Below, piece by piece: positions 31,853 to 37,247 of a stretch of DNA of 37,247 nucleotides. Source of the stretch: Clostridia bacterium. Lineage in GTDB: Bacteria; Bacillota; Clostridia; Oscillospirales; CAG-272. Position 1 is the stretch's first letter; each line of letters starts with the position of its first letter. Under the pieces are notes generated by a model. The model did no database searches. It was not told the origin of the DNA and saw only the letters and a list, made by a program, of their open reading frames with translations. The translations under genes were made by a program, and so were the position numbers. The DNA lies in the NCBI GenBank assembly GCA_017453255.1, contig JAFTKN010000023.1:1-37247 (forward strand), written 5' to 3'.

Positions 31853-32523
31853 ACTTTGATTTCAGCCTTGTAGCCAAGTCCCTTTATGGATTTTATTTCA
31901 AATTCATCCCAGCCCTCAAATTTCTTTCTGAGTCTTGATATATGAACTGTTACTGTGTCGGTTACTGTATCACAATCAAAGCCCCAAATTTCGTCCATTA
32001 TCTGTATTCTTGTAAAAATTTGATTGGGAGCTGAAAGGAGCTTGAATAGAAGCATAAATTCCTTTTGTGGAAGCTCGATTACCTCCTGCCCCTTTGTTAT
32101 GGTTTGAGTATTATAATCTATGGTAATATCGCCTATTTTAATTTTTTGCTCATTTGCCATATTTGCACGCCTTAATAGTGCCTTTATATGAAGCAAAAGC
32201 TCTTCACTATCAATAGGCTTAGACATATAGTCATCAATGCCTGATATAAAGCCCTTTTTTCTGTCCTCTGGAAGCTGTTTTGCTGAAACCATTAAAACGG
32301 GTAAATCCTGATTAAAGGTACGTAGCTCCTCAGTAAACTCATATCCATCAACCTTTGGCATCATAATATCTACAATAACCAAATCTACGTGTGTTTTATC
32401 AAGAATGTCAAGAGCCTCTTGTCCATCCTTTGCTGTTATTACTGTATATTTCTCAAGCTCAAGCCTTTCCTTCATTACATATCTTATATTTTTATCATCA
32501 TCAACTATGAGTATTTTAAACAT
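31849..32523 (-). CDS. OmpR/PhoB-type response regulator
   Basis: A 224-aa regulator from ATG 32523, preceded by AAAGGAG; upstream in-frame codons to 32565 lack a binding site. The receiver domain has the acidic pocket ILIVDDDKN (Asp8-Asp10), phosphoacceptor Asp52 in VIVDIMMPKVDG, and the switch residues in LPVLMVSAKQ and the Lys of DYMSKPID. The C-terminal winged helix (about 130-224) ends VTDTVTVHISRLRKKFEGW...IKSIKGLGYKAEI, with the DNA recognition helix. It binds tandem direct-repeat operators after phosphorylation. It is first in the operon with the kinase and has a strong promoter. Targets are unknown. Confidence 0.94.
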   Translation of the reverse strand: MFKILIVDDDKNIRYVMKERLELEKYTVITAKDGQEALDILDKTHVDLVIVDIMMPKVDGYEFTEELRTFNQDLPVLMVSAKQLPEDRKKGFISGIDDYMSKPIDSEELLLHIKALLRRANMANEQKIKIGDITIDYNTQTITKGQEVIELPQKEFMLLFKLLSAPNQIFTRIQIMDEIWGFDCDTVTDTVTVHISRLRKKFEGWDEFEIKSIKGLGYKAEIKV

Positions 32524-32553
32524 TTTAGCTACTCCTTTGAAAAGATTATTTTT

Positions 32554-32582
32554 ATTATAGCACACTTATTTCAATTTTGCAA
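32554..32582 (-). promoter_or_regulatory. promoter of the two-component system
   Basis: On the minus strand TTGCAA (32577-32582), 17 bases, TATAAT (complement of 32554-32559) with an upstream TGC extension makes a strong sigma-A promoter. Confidence 0.75.
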
Positions 32583-32646
32583 ATTATAATGGAATTGAAT
32601 TGTTTTAAATTTTTTTATTAAAAATGTAGATTTTTGTTTTTTTATA

Positions 32647-32655
32647 TGTTATAAT
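32647..32655 (+). promoter_or_regulatory. extended -10 promoter of the MarR gene
   Basis: TGTTATAAT (32647-32655) is an extended -10 element 39 bases before ATG 32694. The upstream region is a T-rich UP-like tract. A MarR autoregulatory operator may overlap it, but no clear palindrome was seen. Confidence 0.5.
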
Positions 32656-32693
32656 TTTTTCATATAAAGAATTTTGATGTTTGTGGGGTTAAT

Positions 32694-33140
32694 ATGAAGA
32701 ATTATGACGCTTTAAAGCTTGAAGGACAGCTTTGTTTTCCTCTTTATGTAGCATCTCGTGAGATTATCAAAAAATACAGACCATTTTTGGAAAAGATTGA
32801 TTTAACATATACTCAATATATTACAATGATGGTTTTATGGGAAAATGAAGCAATAAATGTAAAGGAGCTTGGTAAAAGGCTTTATCTTGATTCTGGTACT
32901 CTAACGCCTGTTCTAAAAAGCCTTGAGGCAAAGGGACTTATTAAGCGTGAGCGCTCCTTAGCTGACGAAAGAGTTTTGCTTGTTAAGGTTACTAAAAAAG
33001 GTGCTGAATTAAAGGATATTGCTATAGATATTCCTTATGAAATGTCTAAATGTCTTACTATGTCTATGGAGGAATGTGCTCAGTTATATTCTCTGCTTAT
33101 TAAATTTATTAATACTAACGATCAAAAAGAGGCTCATTGA
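32694..33140 (+). CDS. MarR-family regulator, OhrR-like (thiol sensor)
   Basis: A 148-aa winged-helix regulator. The N-terminal LEGQLCFPLYVASREIIKKY places Cys14 at the position of the peroxide-sensing Cys of OhrR (LCFxLYxxSR). The wHTH core INVKELGKRLYLDSGTLTPVLKSLEAKGLIKRERSLADERVLLVKVTKKG (read in parts, residues 52-100) contains the recognition helix DSGTLTPVLKSLEAKG and wing. A second Cys lies in SKCLTMS. OhrR represses the organic-peroxide reductase gene ohr and is inactivated by Cys oxidation. No ohr gene is adjacent in this window, so the target may be elsewhere. It ends in a convergent terminator. Confidence 0.88.
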   Translation: MKNYDALKLEGQLCFPLYVASREIIKKYRPFLEKIDLTYTQYITMMVLWENEAINVKELGKRLYLDSGTLTPVLKSLEAKGLIKRERSLADERVLLVKVTKKGAELKDIAIDIPYEMSKCLTMSMEECAQLYSLLIKFINTNDQKEAH

Positions 33141-33150
33141 GCCTCTTTTT
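33124..33150. terminator. convergent terminator (MarR and PHP genes)
   Basis: AAAAAGAGGCTCA (33124-33136) and TGAGCCTCTTTTT (33138-33150) form a near-perfect inverted repeat that includes the last codons of the MarR gene and reaches the last codon of the PHP gene. Confidence 0.85.
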
Positions 33151-33814
33151 AGTAGTCCTTAATTAATTTATAATTGCCTTCCTTTATAGTACTTACAAGC
33201 ATATCAAGGCTTGTAATTTCAAAATCAGTTATTATTCCTGCATTTACAGGAACGTCGTTATAGTGGAAGTCTGTTCCTGAGGTTTTTATTAGATTGAATT
33301 TTTCTGCCCACGCATATGCGATTTCGTTTCTTGAATCATGTCCCTTGTGACCATTAAATACCTCTACTCCGTCAAGGTGGCAGGGATTTACAACAGTCAT
33401 GCCGTTTCTAAAGGGGTGCGCTTGAACAAATAAAACTCCGTTTTCCTTAGCTATCTTATGGAACTTTTCAGGGTTCAATTCGAGCATATTTTCATATTCA
33501 AGTAAAAATTCCTTACTTATACCAAACAAAAGATAGTCGTTTATGTTTTCATTAAAGCGAAGCTCAGCACCTGGTAAAATATTTAGCTTGCCTTCTGCTC
33601 TTTCCTTCAATTTTTCGTATGCGGACCAATATTTTTCGATAAATTCCTTCCAATTTTCCGTCTGATTGAATCTCATTGTACCACGATTTAGATGATTAGT
33701 AAGAACTAATGTGCTATAGCCTGCCTCTGTATATTTTTTAATTATATCATCCACACTTACTCTTGCACACTCTGATATATCCATTGAATGACAATGTAGC
33801 TCTGTTTTAAACAT
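33149..33814 (-). CDS. PHP-domain phosphoesterase
   Basis: A 221-aa PHP-domain protein. Metal-site motifs are ELHCHSMD (His7, His9), LVLTNHLNRG (His41), AELRFNEN (Glu), FVQAHPFRNG (His), EVFNGHKGHD and SGTDFHYND (Asp, His). This is the full set for a trinuclear PHP site. Members of this size include histidinol-phosphatase-like and nucleoside-phosphate phosphoesterases. The substrate is not visible and no his operon surrounds it, so no gene name is given. ATG 33814 has a weak purine-rich site upstream. It is a single gene and converges with the MarR gene. Confidence 0.87.
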   Translation of the reverse strand: MFKTELHCHSMDISECARVSVDDIIKKYTEAGYSTLVLTNHLNRGTMRFNQTENWKEFIEKYWSAYEKLKERAEGKLNILPGAELRFNENINDYLLFGISKEFLLEYENMLELNPEKFHKIAKENGVLFVQAHPFRNGMTVVNPCHLDGVEVFNGHKGHDSRNEIAYAWAEKFNLIKTSGTDFHYNDVPVNAGIITDFEITSLDMLVSTIKEGNYKLIKDY

Positions 33815-33913
33815 TTTATCACTTCCTAAATACTAAATTGTATATAGTATATCACTATTTTTTTAACATTTCAATATGTTTATTTTTCTTTTGAAAAATT
33901 TTCAAAAAAGGAC

Positions 33914-33942
33914 TTGACAACCAATAATTCGTATGATATAAT
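33914..33942 (+). promoter_or_regulatory. consensus promoter of the tRNA pair
   Basis: TTGACA (33914-33919), a 17-base spacer and TATAAT (33937-33942) match the sigma-A consensus exactly, 30 bases before the first tRNA. Confidence 0.9.
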
Positions 33943-33972
33943 AAGCAAGCATTGTGCTACGGCACTATAAAT

Positions 33973-34048
33973 GGCGGAATAGCTCAGAGGCTAGAGCATC
34001 CGGTTCATACCCGGCAGGTCATAGGTTCAAATCCCATTTCCGCCACCA
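33973..34048 (+). tRNA. tRNA-Met (anticodon CAU), CCA encoded
   Basis: The cloverleaf has acceptor GGCGGAA/TTCCGCC, D arm GCTC-AGAGGCTA-GAGC, anticodon loop TTCATAC (anticodon CAU), T arm with TTCAAAT and an encoded 3' CCA (34046-34048). The acceptor starts with a G-C pair, so this is not an initiator tRNA; elongator Met is most likely, and Ile2 with lysidine is possible. One pair each in the T stem and anticodon stem is imperfect. Confidence 0.92.
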
Positions 34049-34053
34049 TATTT

Positions 34054-34128
34054 GGCCCGTTGGTCAAGCGGTTAAGACACGGCCCTTTCACGGCTGTAAC
34101 ATGGGTTCGATTCCCGTACGGGTCACCA
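34054..34128 (+). tRNA. tRNA-Glu (anticodon UUC), CCA encoded
   Basis: The acceptor GGCCCGT/ACGGGTC, anticodon loop with CTTTCAC (anticodon UUC), T loop TTCGATT in GGGTTCGATTCCC and an encoded CCA (34126-34128) make a complete cloverleaf. Five bases separate it from tRNA-Met and both share the promoter at 33914. Its 3' end could be an attachment site for the accessory DNA that follows. Confidence 0.94.
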
Positions 34129-34139
34129 AACAAGTTAAA

Positions 34140-34177
34140 GGCGAACCCGTTTCCATTAGGAGACGGATTCGCTTTTA
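34140..34177 (+). terminator. terminator of the tRNA operon
   Basis: GCGAACCCGTTTCC (34141-34154), loop ATTA and GGAGACGGATTCGC (34159-34172), followed by TTTT, form a 14-bp stem with two G-U-type mismatches. The remaining 34178-34342 contains no gene that I can support. Confidence 0.75.
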
Positions 34178-34342
34178 TTATTTATTTTGACTATCCATAT
34201 GGGCGAGAATAAATTGAAGGAATATAATACTAATGGTGGCTGTTTGTGTCGTATGAAGTAGCAAATCTTGCCTTTTATTCTTCTGAAATTTTGTTTTATG
34301 TAAACTTTTTATTTGATTTTTCTTTATTTTCTCAAAATACAG

Positions 34343-34371
34343 TTGATTTTTATAAAAATATATGATATAAT
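34343..34371 (+). promoter_or_regulatory. promoter of the tail-anchored protein cassette
   Basis: TTGATT (34343-34348), a 17-base spacer and TATAAT (34366-34371) lie 46 bases before ATG 34417. The site AAAGGA sits before the ATG. Confidence 0.65.
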
Positions 34372-34416
34372 ATAAAATACTTTTAATGAGATGTTTCGAA
34401 ATCGGTAAAGGAATCA

Positions 34417-35178
34417 ATGAAAATCACAAGAGAAACTTTAAAAAAAGAGATAGATAGGCTGTCCGAGGATCAACTTGACAATTTGAATGAGTATATTCAA
34501 TACCATTTTAAAGTCGACTCGGTTGATCCAGAGATTTTGGATGCAAAAAATAGAATTTACTGTATATACAAACAAAGCATTGCTCCGTTGGTTAATAAAG
34601 TCGAAGTTTATGAGCATAAATTCCCTATTGATGCATATGCAGGAATCGAATCAATATTTAGATATATGTCATCAATAGAGCCTCTGCCTAAAAGCGAGGC
34701 ATTGCTGCTTTACAAGGATTTAGAGCATTTTGCCATAAATCTCAAAACACAGTTGTCTATACGTCTCATTAAAATTTATATAAGGGTTATCAAAAATTAT
34801 AAGAGACTTCTTTCGAGATTCAATTATACAGGTATTTGTCCTGATTTCAAAAAAGAAGTAAAGCAAGTATTGAAAACAATACGCAAGAACTTGAAAGTCG
34901 GATTAAATCTTTACAATAAGAGATATAAAAAAGAAAAAGTCGAGATAGACTATTCATATAATATCGATGTCAATATTGAAAAAGAGCAAAAAGCATTGAC
35001 CGAGGCGTTAGACGCATCAGAAAAATTAACTGAATACTGTGAAAATAATTACTCAAGTATTATCAATAGCGGGTATTCAAGTATTTTTTGGGGAAAACTA
35101 TTTCCTGTCATATCGGTAGTTTTCACAATAATATTCGCTTGTATTGGCGTGATTGGTTTAATTAATTTGTTTTGCTGA
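34417..35178 (+). CDS. tail-anchored helical protein of unknown function
   Basis: A 253-aa protein. It is almost entirely helical and charged (Lys, Glu) for residues 1-225 (DRLSEDQLDNLNEYIQYHF, RLIKIYIRVIKNYKRLLSRF, ALTEALDASEKLTEYCENNY). It ends in one hydrophobic segment (FPVISVVFTIIFACIGVIGL, about 230-250), so it is probably a C-terminally anchored membrane protein with a cytoplasmic domain. No known domain was recognised. It is the first gene of a cassette with its own promoter, directly after the tRNA pair. The 225-aa protein two genes downstream has the same layout. The arrangement of linked membrane-anchored helical proteins occurs in some anti-phage and toxin loci, but nothing here shows activity. 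Confidence 0.75.
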   Translation: MKITRETLKKEIDRLSEDQLDNLNEYIQYHFKVDSVDPEILDAKNRIYCIYKQSIAPLVNKVEVYEHKFPIDAYAGIESIFRYMSSIEPLPKSEALLLYKDLEHFAINLKTQLSIRLIKIYIRVIKNYKRLLSRFNYTGICPDFKKEVKQVLKTIRKNLKVGLNLYNKRYKKEKVEIDYSYNIDVNIEKEQKALTEALDASEKLTEYCENNYSSIINSGYSSIFWGKLFPVISVVFTIIFACIGVIGLINLFC

Positions 35179-35226
35179 TTAAAGATTTATCATATCATAT
35201 TTTTATAAAAAGGTTTGGTTTTTATT

Positions 35227-35409
35227 ATGTTTAAGAAAAAAAGTTCCCCTTCAGTAGTAACAACTCGTGGGCTATCTAAAGTTATGTTAGAAAAGCGCGT
35301 AATGTTTGTTCCTGCATATTCAGAAAAAGAGGAACGCGAGTTAATAGTAATTCCAAGGGGAACGATATATGGTCAAACCCCTAAAAAGAAAAAAAGCATA
35401 AGGTTATAA
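35227..35409 (+). CDS. small basic protein (60 aa) in the tail-anchored cassette
   Basis: ATG 35227 gives MFKKKSSPSVVTTRGLSKVM, continuing to KKKKSIRL, with Lys/Arg-rich ends and a middle EERELIVIPRGTIYGQTP that may be beta-structured. The GTG-type starts upstream have no better site; AAAAAGG lies some 15 bases before. It has no membrane segment or Cys. It sits 48 bases after the upstream gene and 24 bases before the next, so it is in the same transcript. Possible roles are a nucleic-acid-binding regulator or an antitoxin-like partner, neither supported by a recognised family. Confidence 0.55.
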   Translation: MFKKKSSPSVVTTRGLSKVMLEKRVMFVPAYSEKEERELIVIPRGTIYGQTPKKKKSIRL

Positions 35410-35433
35410 ATGGATAATAATTAGGGGCTTACT

Positions 35434-36111
35434 ATGACTGAGACTACAACAAAAAATGAGCTTACGGAATTTGATCTCGAAGAAATAATACTCAATGATT
35501 TTGATTCAAATCTCATTAACCAAAGACCTCAAACGGAAAAAGAGTTGTACCAATATTACGCTCAATATACTGACATAATGGTTCAATATTTGAGACTGAA
35601 GGTAACAAGTATTTTGCGCCCGTTAACTAATGAGGTTCGAGCACTGTTTGGTCATTTGACAGATCAAAACACTGAAAACAAGGTAGACCATAGAGAACTT
35701 GAAAAAGCATATGGGCATTTTCGTCGTTTAACATTAGATTCTTTTAAAATCTTGTGTGACGAATATGATAACTTCTTGTATAAGAAGTTTGTGTCTCAGT
35801 ATCGTTATAATTTTAACTCTGTAGATGTAAACTACCTAAAAAAATACTCAGATTTGTATATATCGGCAAAAAAAGCATATATTGAAGCACAGCAAGCGGA
35901 AAAAACCGGTTCTGATTCTACAGGAAAAGAAAATGTCATTAAACTGTATCACACCGCATCAAAAAAATACATCGAATTGAAAAGACATTATTGCAGTAAC
36001 AAAAAGAAAATTAATCGTGTGAAATGGGTGGAAAAAGGATTGCTTATTGCAACGGTAGCATCTTTTGCATTTTCTACTATCGTATCGATTTTAACCATTG
36101 TGTTTACATAA
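35434..36111 (+). CDS. tail-anchored helical protein of unknown function
   Basis: A 225-aa protein with an N-terminal acidic leader (about 1-35), a long helical region (36-195, with QYYAQYTDIMVQYLRLKV and YHTASKKYIELKRHY), and one C-terminal hydrophobic segment (LLIATVASFAFSTIVSILTI, 203-222). The last residues are outside or in the membrane, as expected for tail-anchored proteins. The first gene of the cassette has the same general plan but no clear sequence identity. AGGGG precedes ATG 35434. A hairpin (36124-36151) closes the unit. No domain was recognised, and a role in defence, toxin delivery or envelope function would be guesswork. Confidence 0.75.
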   Translation: MTETTTKNELTEFDLEEIILNDFDSNLINQRPQTEKELYQYYAQYTDIMVQYLRLKVTSILRPLTNEVRALFGHLTDQNTENKVDHRELEKAYGHFRRLTLDSFKILCDEYDNFLYKKFVSQYRYNFNSVDVNYLKKYSDLYISAKKAYIEAQQAEKTGSDSTGKENVIKLYHTASKKYIELKRHYCSNKKKINRVKWVEKGLLIATVASFAFSTIVSILTIVFT

Positions 36112-36123
36112 CAAATACAAAAT

Positions 36124-36160
36124 GGCAGGTAAAGAAAACTTTTTACCTGCCTATCGTTTT
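36124..36160. terminator. hairpin ending the cassette
   Basis: GGCAGGTAAA (36124-36133) and TTTACCTGCC (36142-36151) form a perfect 10-bp stem with an 8-base loop, followed by TATCGTTTTC. The T-tract is short, so termination may be partial. No gene was supported in 36152-36224. Confidence 0.6.
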
Positions 36161-36224
36161 CTTGGGTTTACGATGAACCCTTTACCGCCGTTTAATCGTT
36201 ATTTGCGGTCTAATCCCATTGGTA

Positions 36225-36416
36225 TCAATGGGGTTCTTTTTCTTTTTTCTGCTTTTTATTATTCAATTTTGTTTTTCGTTCTTCTTGCCATTGTTCAAAA
36301 TCCTTTTGTGTCTGTTCGTCCTCAAAGAGCTTTTGAATGGCGGGCAACAATGCTCTTGCAATAGAGTCAAGCTCATAGTCGGGTATTCCCGTGGTGTTCT
36401 TGCGCTTTTTCGTCAA
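36225..36416 (-). CDS. small mobile-element protein (63 aa)
   Basis: From TTG 36416 (TTG-ACG-AAA-AAG), behind a strong AAGGAGGT that overlaps the end of the upstream gene, the protein reads MTKKRKNTTGIPDYELDSIA. It is followed by a helical, charged region (LFEDEQTQKDFEQWQEERK) and ends KKQKKEKEPH. This kind of short protein with 'PDYELDSIARALLP' and 'FEQW' is common next to mobilization genes of Clostridia elements. The function is unknown; it could be an accessory to mobilization. The spacing from the binding site (about 12 bases) is long, so the start is tentative. Confidence 0.6.
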   Translation of the reverse strand: MTKKRKNTTGIPDYELDSIARALLPAIQKLFEDEQTQKDFEQWQEERKTKLNNKKQKKEKEPH

Positions 36417-36433
36417 CCTATAAAATTACCTCC

Positions 36434-36982
36434 TTATCCATTGAATAGTAAAACGATAATTAGAATTATCTGAACGACGAGCAGTATCGGCGTGAACCAG
36501 AAGAAGAAGGTCTGAAAAAGGCTCTGTTCTCGGTATTCGTTGCGCTGCTTTTCCATCACCTTGCCCGTTTCCTCTATCTCCTTTTTAACCGCCTTTACCG
36601 CCTCGTCAACCGTTGAAATGCCGTACTGCTTAACCTCAGAGAACGTACTCGAAGCTGCGCTCCTTACCGTGTTGCCCACGTCCGAGCGTATCTTCTTCTC
36701 CTCCTCCAAGATCCTGCGTATTTCCTCCGTCTGCTTCGCCGTGTAGTCTATCAGTCGGTAGGTGTGCGTTTCCGCATCGTTCTTGATCTCCTGAACTATC
36801 TCCGTCAAGTCCTCGATGAGCGTATTCTGCCGTTCTATCAAGTCGTTGCATCTCTCGTTCGATTTCGCCAATGCTTCTCGGAGCAGTTGATTGTCCGTCA
36901 TATCCCGATATGCGTTCGAGCGCTTCTCCAATTCTGCTATCGGCGTAGCCGTTTGTCCTGTGTCTGTTCGTGTTAATGACAT
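36434..36982 (-). CDS. coiled-coil membrane mobilization accessory protein (MobB-like role)
   Basis: A 182-aa protein. Residues 15-150 are helical with long coiled coils (LIERQNTLIEDLTEIVQEI, AVKKEIEETGKVMEKQR) and residues 157-180 are one hydrophobic helix (FFFWFTPILLVVQIILIIVLL), so it is a tail-anchored membrane protein. ATG 36982 has a strong GGAGG site although it lies inside the relaxase coding region, in another frame, overlapping it by 347 bases; this supports a real gene. The arrangement recalls IncQ plasmids such as RSF1010, where mobB is nested in mobA and encodes a membrane-associated stimulator of transfer. Sequence homology to that protein is not claimed. Confidence 0.7.
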   Translation of the reverse strand: MSLTRTDTGQTATPIAELEKRSNAYRDMTDNQLLREALAKSNERCNDLIERQNTLIEDLTEIVQEIKNDAETHTYRLIDYTAKQTEEIRRILEEEKKIRSDVGNTVRSAASSTFSEVKQYGISTVDEAVKAVKKEIEETGKVMEKQRNEYREQSLFQTFFFWFTPILLVVQIILIIVLLFNG

Positions 36983-37247
36983 TTAGTACCTCCGTTTTGG
37001 TGTAATTCTCTCCGAGTTTTCGCCCTCGGATTGCTTTTTGTTTCTTTGGGTGTAAATAGGAATATTCCGTCTTGCTTCTCGTCAGCGTTACGCCGTACAA
37101 GGCAAGGTGGGATATAAATTCCTGTTCCGTTGTTGCTTGTTGTTTCGCTTCTTCAATAACCTCTCGCAGTTCTTCTTTCCAGCTTGTACCGCCTTTGAGA
37201 ATGATGTGTCTTTCTTCTGCCGTTCTCTTGTGTTCGGAACGCTTGCG
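36636..37247 (-). CDS. relaxase/mobilization protein, C-terminal part, 5' end off the right edge
   Basis: An open frame enters from the right edge (first full codon 37247-37245) and stops at 36636, giving 203 codons. It has no N-terminal relaxase motifs because they lie outside the window. The segment WKEELREVIEEAKQQATTEQEF, followed by LYGVTLTRSKTEYSYLHP and KAIRGRKLGENYTKTEVL, is the helical region plus 'RG-KLG-Y' motif seen at the end of MobA/VirD2-type relaxases of Clostridia elements. The last 100 residues (from about 37000) are hydrophilic and overlap the membrane-protein gene. GC content is higher than in the neighbouring host genes. No internal start is needed, as the gene continues rightwards. 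Confidence 0.72.
   Translation of the reverse strand, partial: RKRSEHKRTAEERHIILKGGTSWKEELREVIEEAKQQATTEQEFISHLALYGVTLTRSKTEYSYLHPKKQKAIRGRKLGENYTKTEVLNVINTNRHRTNGYADSRIGEALERISGYDGQSTAPRSIGEIEREMQRLDRTAEYAHRGLDGDSSGDQERCGNAHLPTDRLHGEADGGNTQDLGGGEEDTLGRGQHGKERSFEYVL

Noticed and set aside
33952..34212. 86-aa plus-strand ORF (and an alternative-frame 78-aa ORF)
   Set aside because: They run across the two tRNA genes and their terminator.
36098..36473. Hydrophobic plus-strand ORFs of 84-88 aa
   Set aside because: They are antisense to the 63-aa mobile-element gene; hydrophobicity comes from reading Lys/Glu-rich codons in reverse.

Overview
The window is AT-rich, with strong AGGAGG-type ribosome binding sites, sigma-A-like promoters (TTGACA-17-TATAAT before the tRNAs), standard stop codons and a gene repertoire typical of Firmicutes: FakA/FakB/PlsX, DegV paralogs, an OhrR-like MarR, an OmpR-type two-component system and lipoproteins of the LTSC/LVSC type. 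This points to a low-GC Gram-positive, most likely an uncultured (gut-type) member of the Clostridia. That placement is inference; there is no rRNA gene here.

Layout. (1) 1-13.3 kb, all on the minus strand: the packaging, head and tail part of a prophage or phage, in transcription order terS, terL, a 59-codon ORF, portal, scaffold, a Tad1-like cyclic-nucleotide-sponge candidate, major capsid, connector, a 992-aa tail protein, a coiled-coil fibre protein, and a tail protein cut by the left edge. No tape-measure, tail-tube or sheath gene follows the capsid, so a short-tailed (podovirus-like) virion is likely. (2) 13.37-14.72 kb: terminators and an unusual array of tiny hairpins separated by a GTGATAT/ATATCAC heptamer, leading into a four-helix-bundle (23S rRNA intervening-sequence-protein family) gene and a membrane protein broken by a stop codon. 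The same terminator-plus-repeat arrangement recurs at the far end. (3) 14.8-33.8 kb: chromosomal genes. They include a Cys-rich lipoprotein, tandem SGNH hydrolases, an M14 carboxypeptidase, a membrane protein paired with a trigger-factor-like lipoprotein, two paralogous membrane proteins, a Nudix/DUF523/HAD/HD operon, a ZIP transporter, a PQ-loop protein, the fatty-acid kinase operon fakA-plsX-fakB-fakB, a two-component system, a MarR regulator and a PHP phosphoesterase. (4) 33.9-34.2 kb: tRNA-Met(CAU) and tRNA-Glu(UUC) with their own promoter and terminator. (5) 34.4-37.2 kb: accessory DNA. A three-gene cassette of unknown function contains two tail-anchored helical proteins. It is followed by the distal part of a mobilizable element of visibly higher GC, in which a relaxase C-terminus overlaps a second membrane-protein gene out of frame.

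How the genes fit together. FakA and the two FakB proteins would phosphorylate exogenous fatty acids, and PlsX would exchange acyl-phosphate with acyl-ACP, so one transcript covers entry of fatty acids into phospholipid synthesis. The Nudix-DUF523-HAD-HD operon looks like nucleotide or base house-cleaning. The most interesting items are the Tad1-like gene inside the capsid operon, the hairpin array with its four-helix-bundle gene, the tail-anchored cassette beside the tRNAs, and the overlapping mobilization genes.
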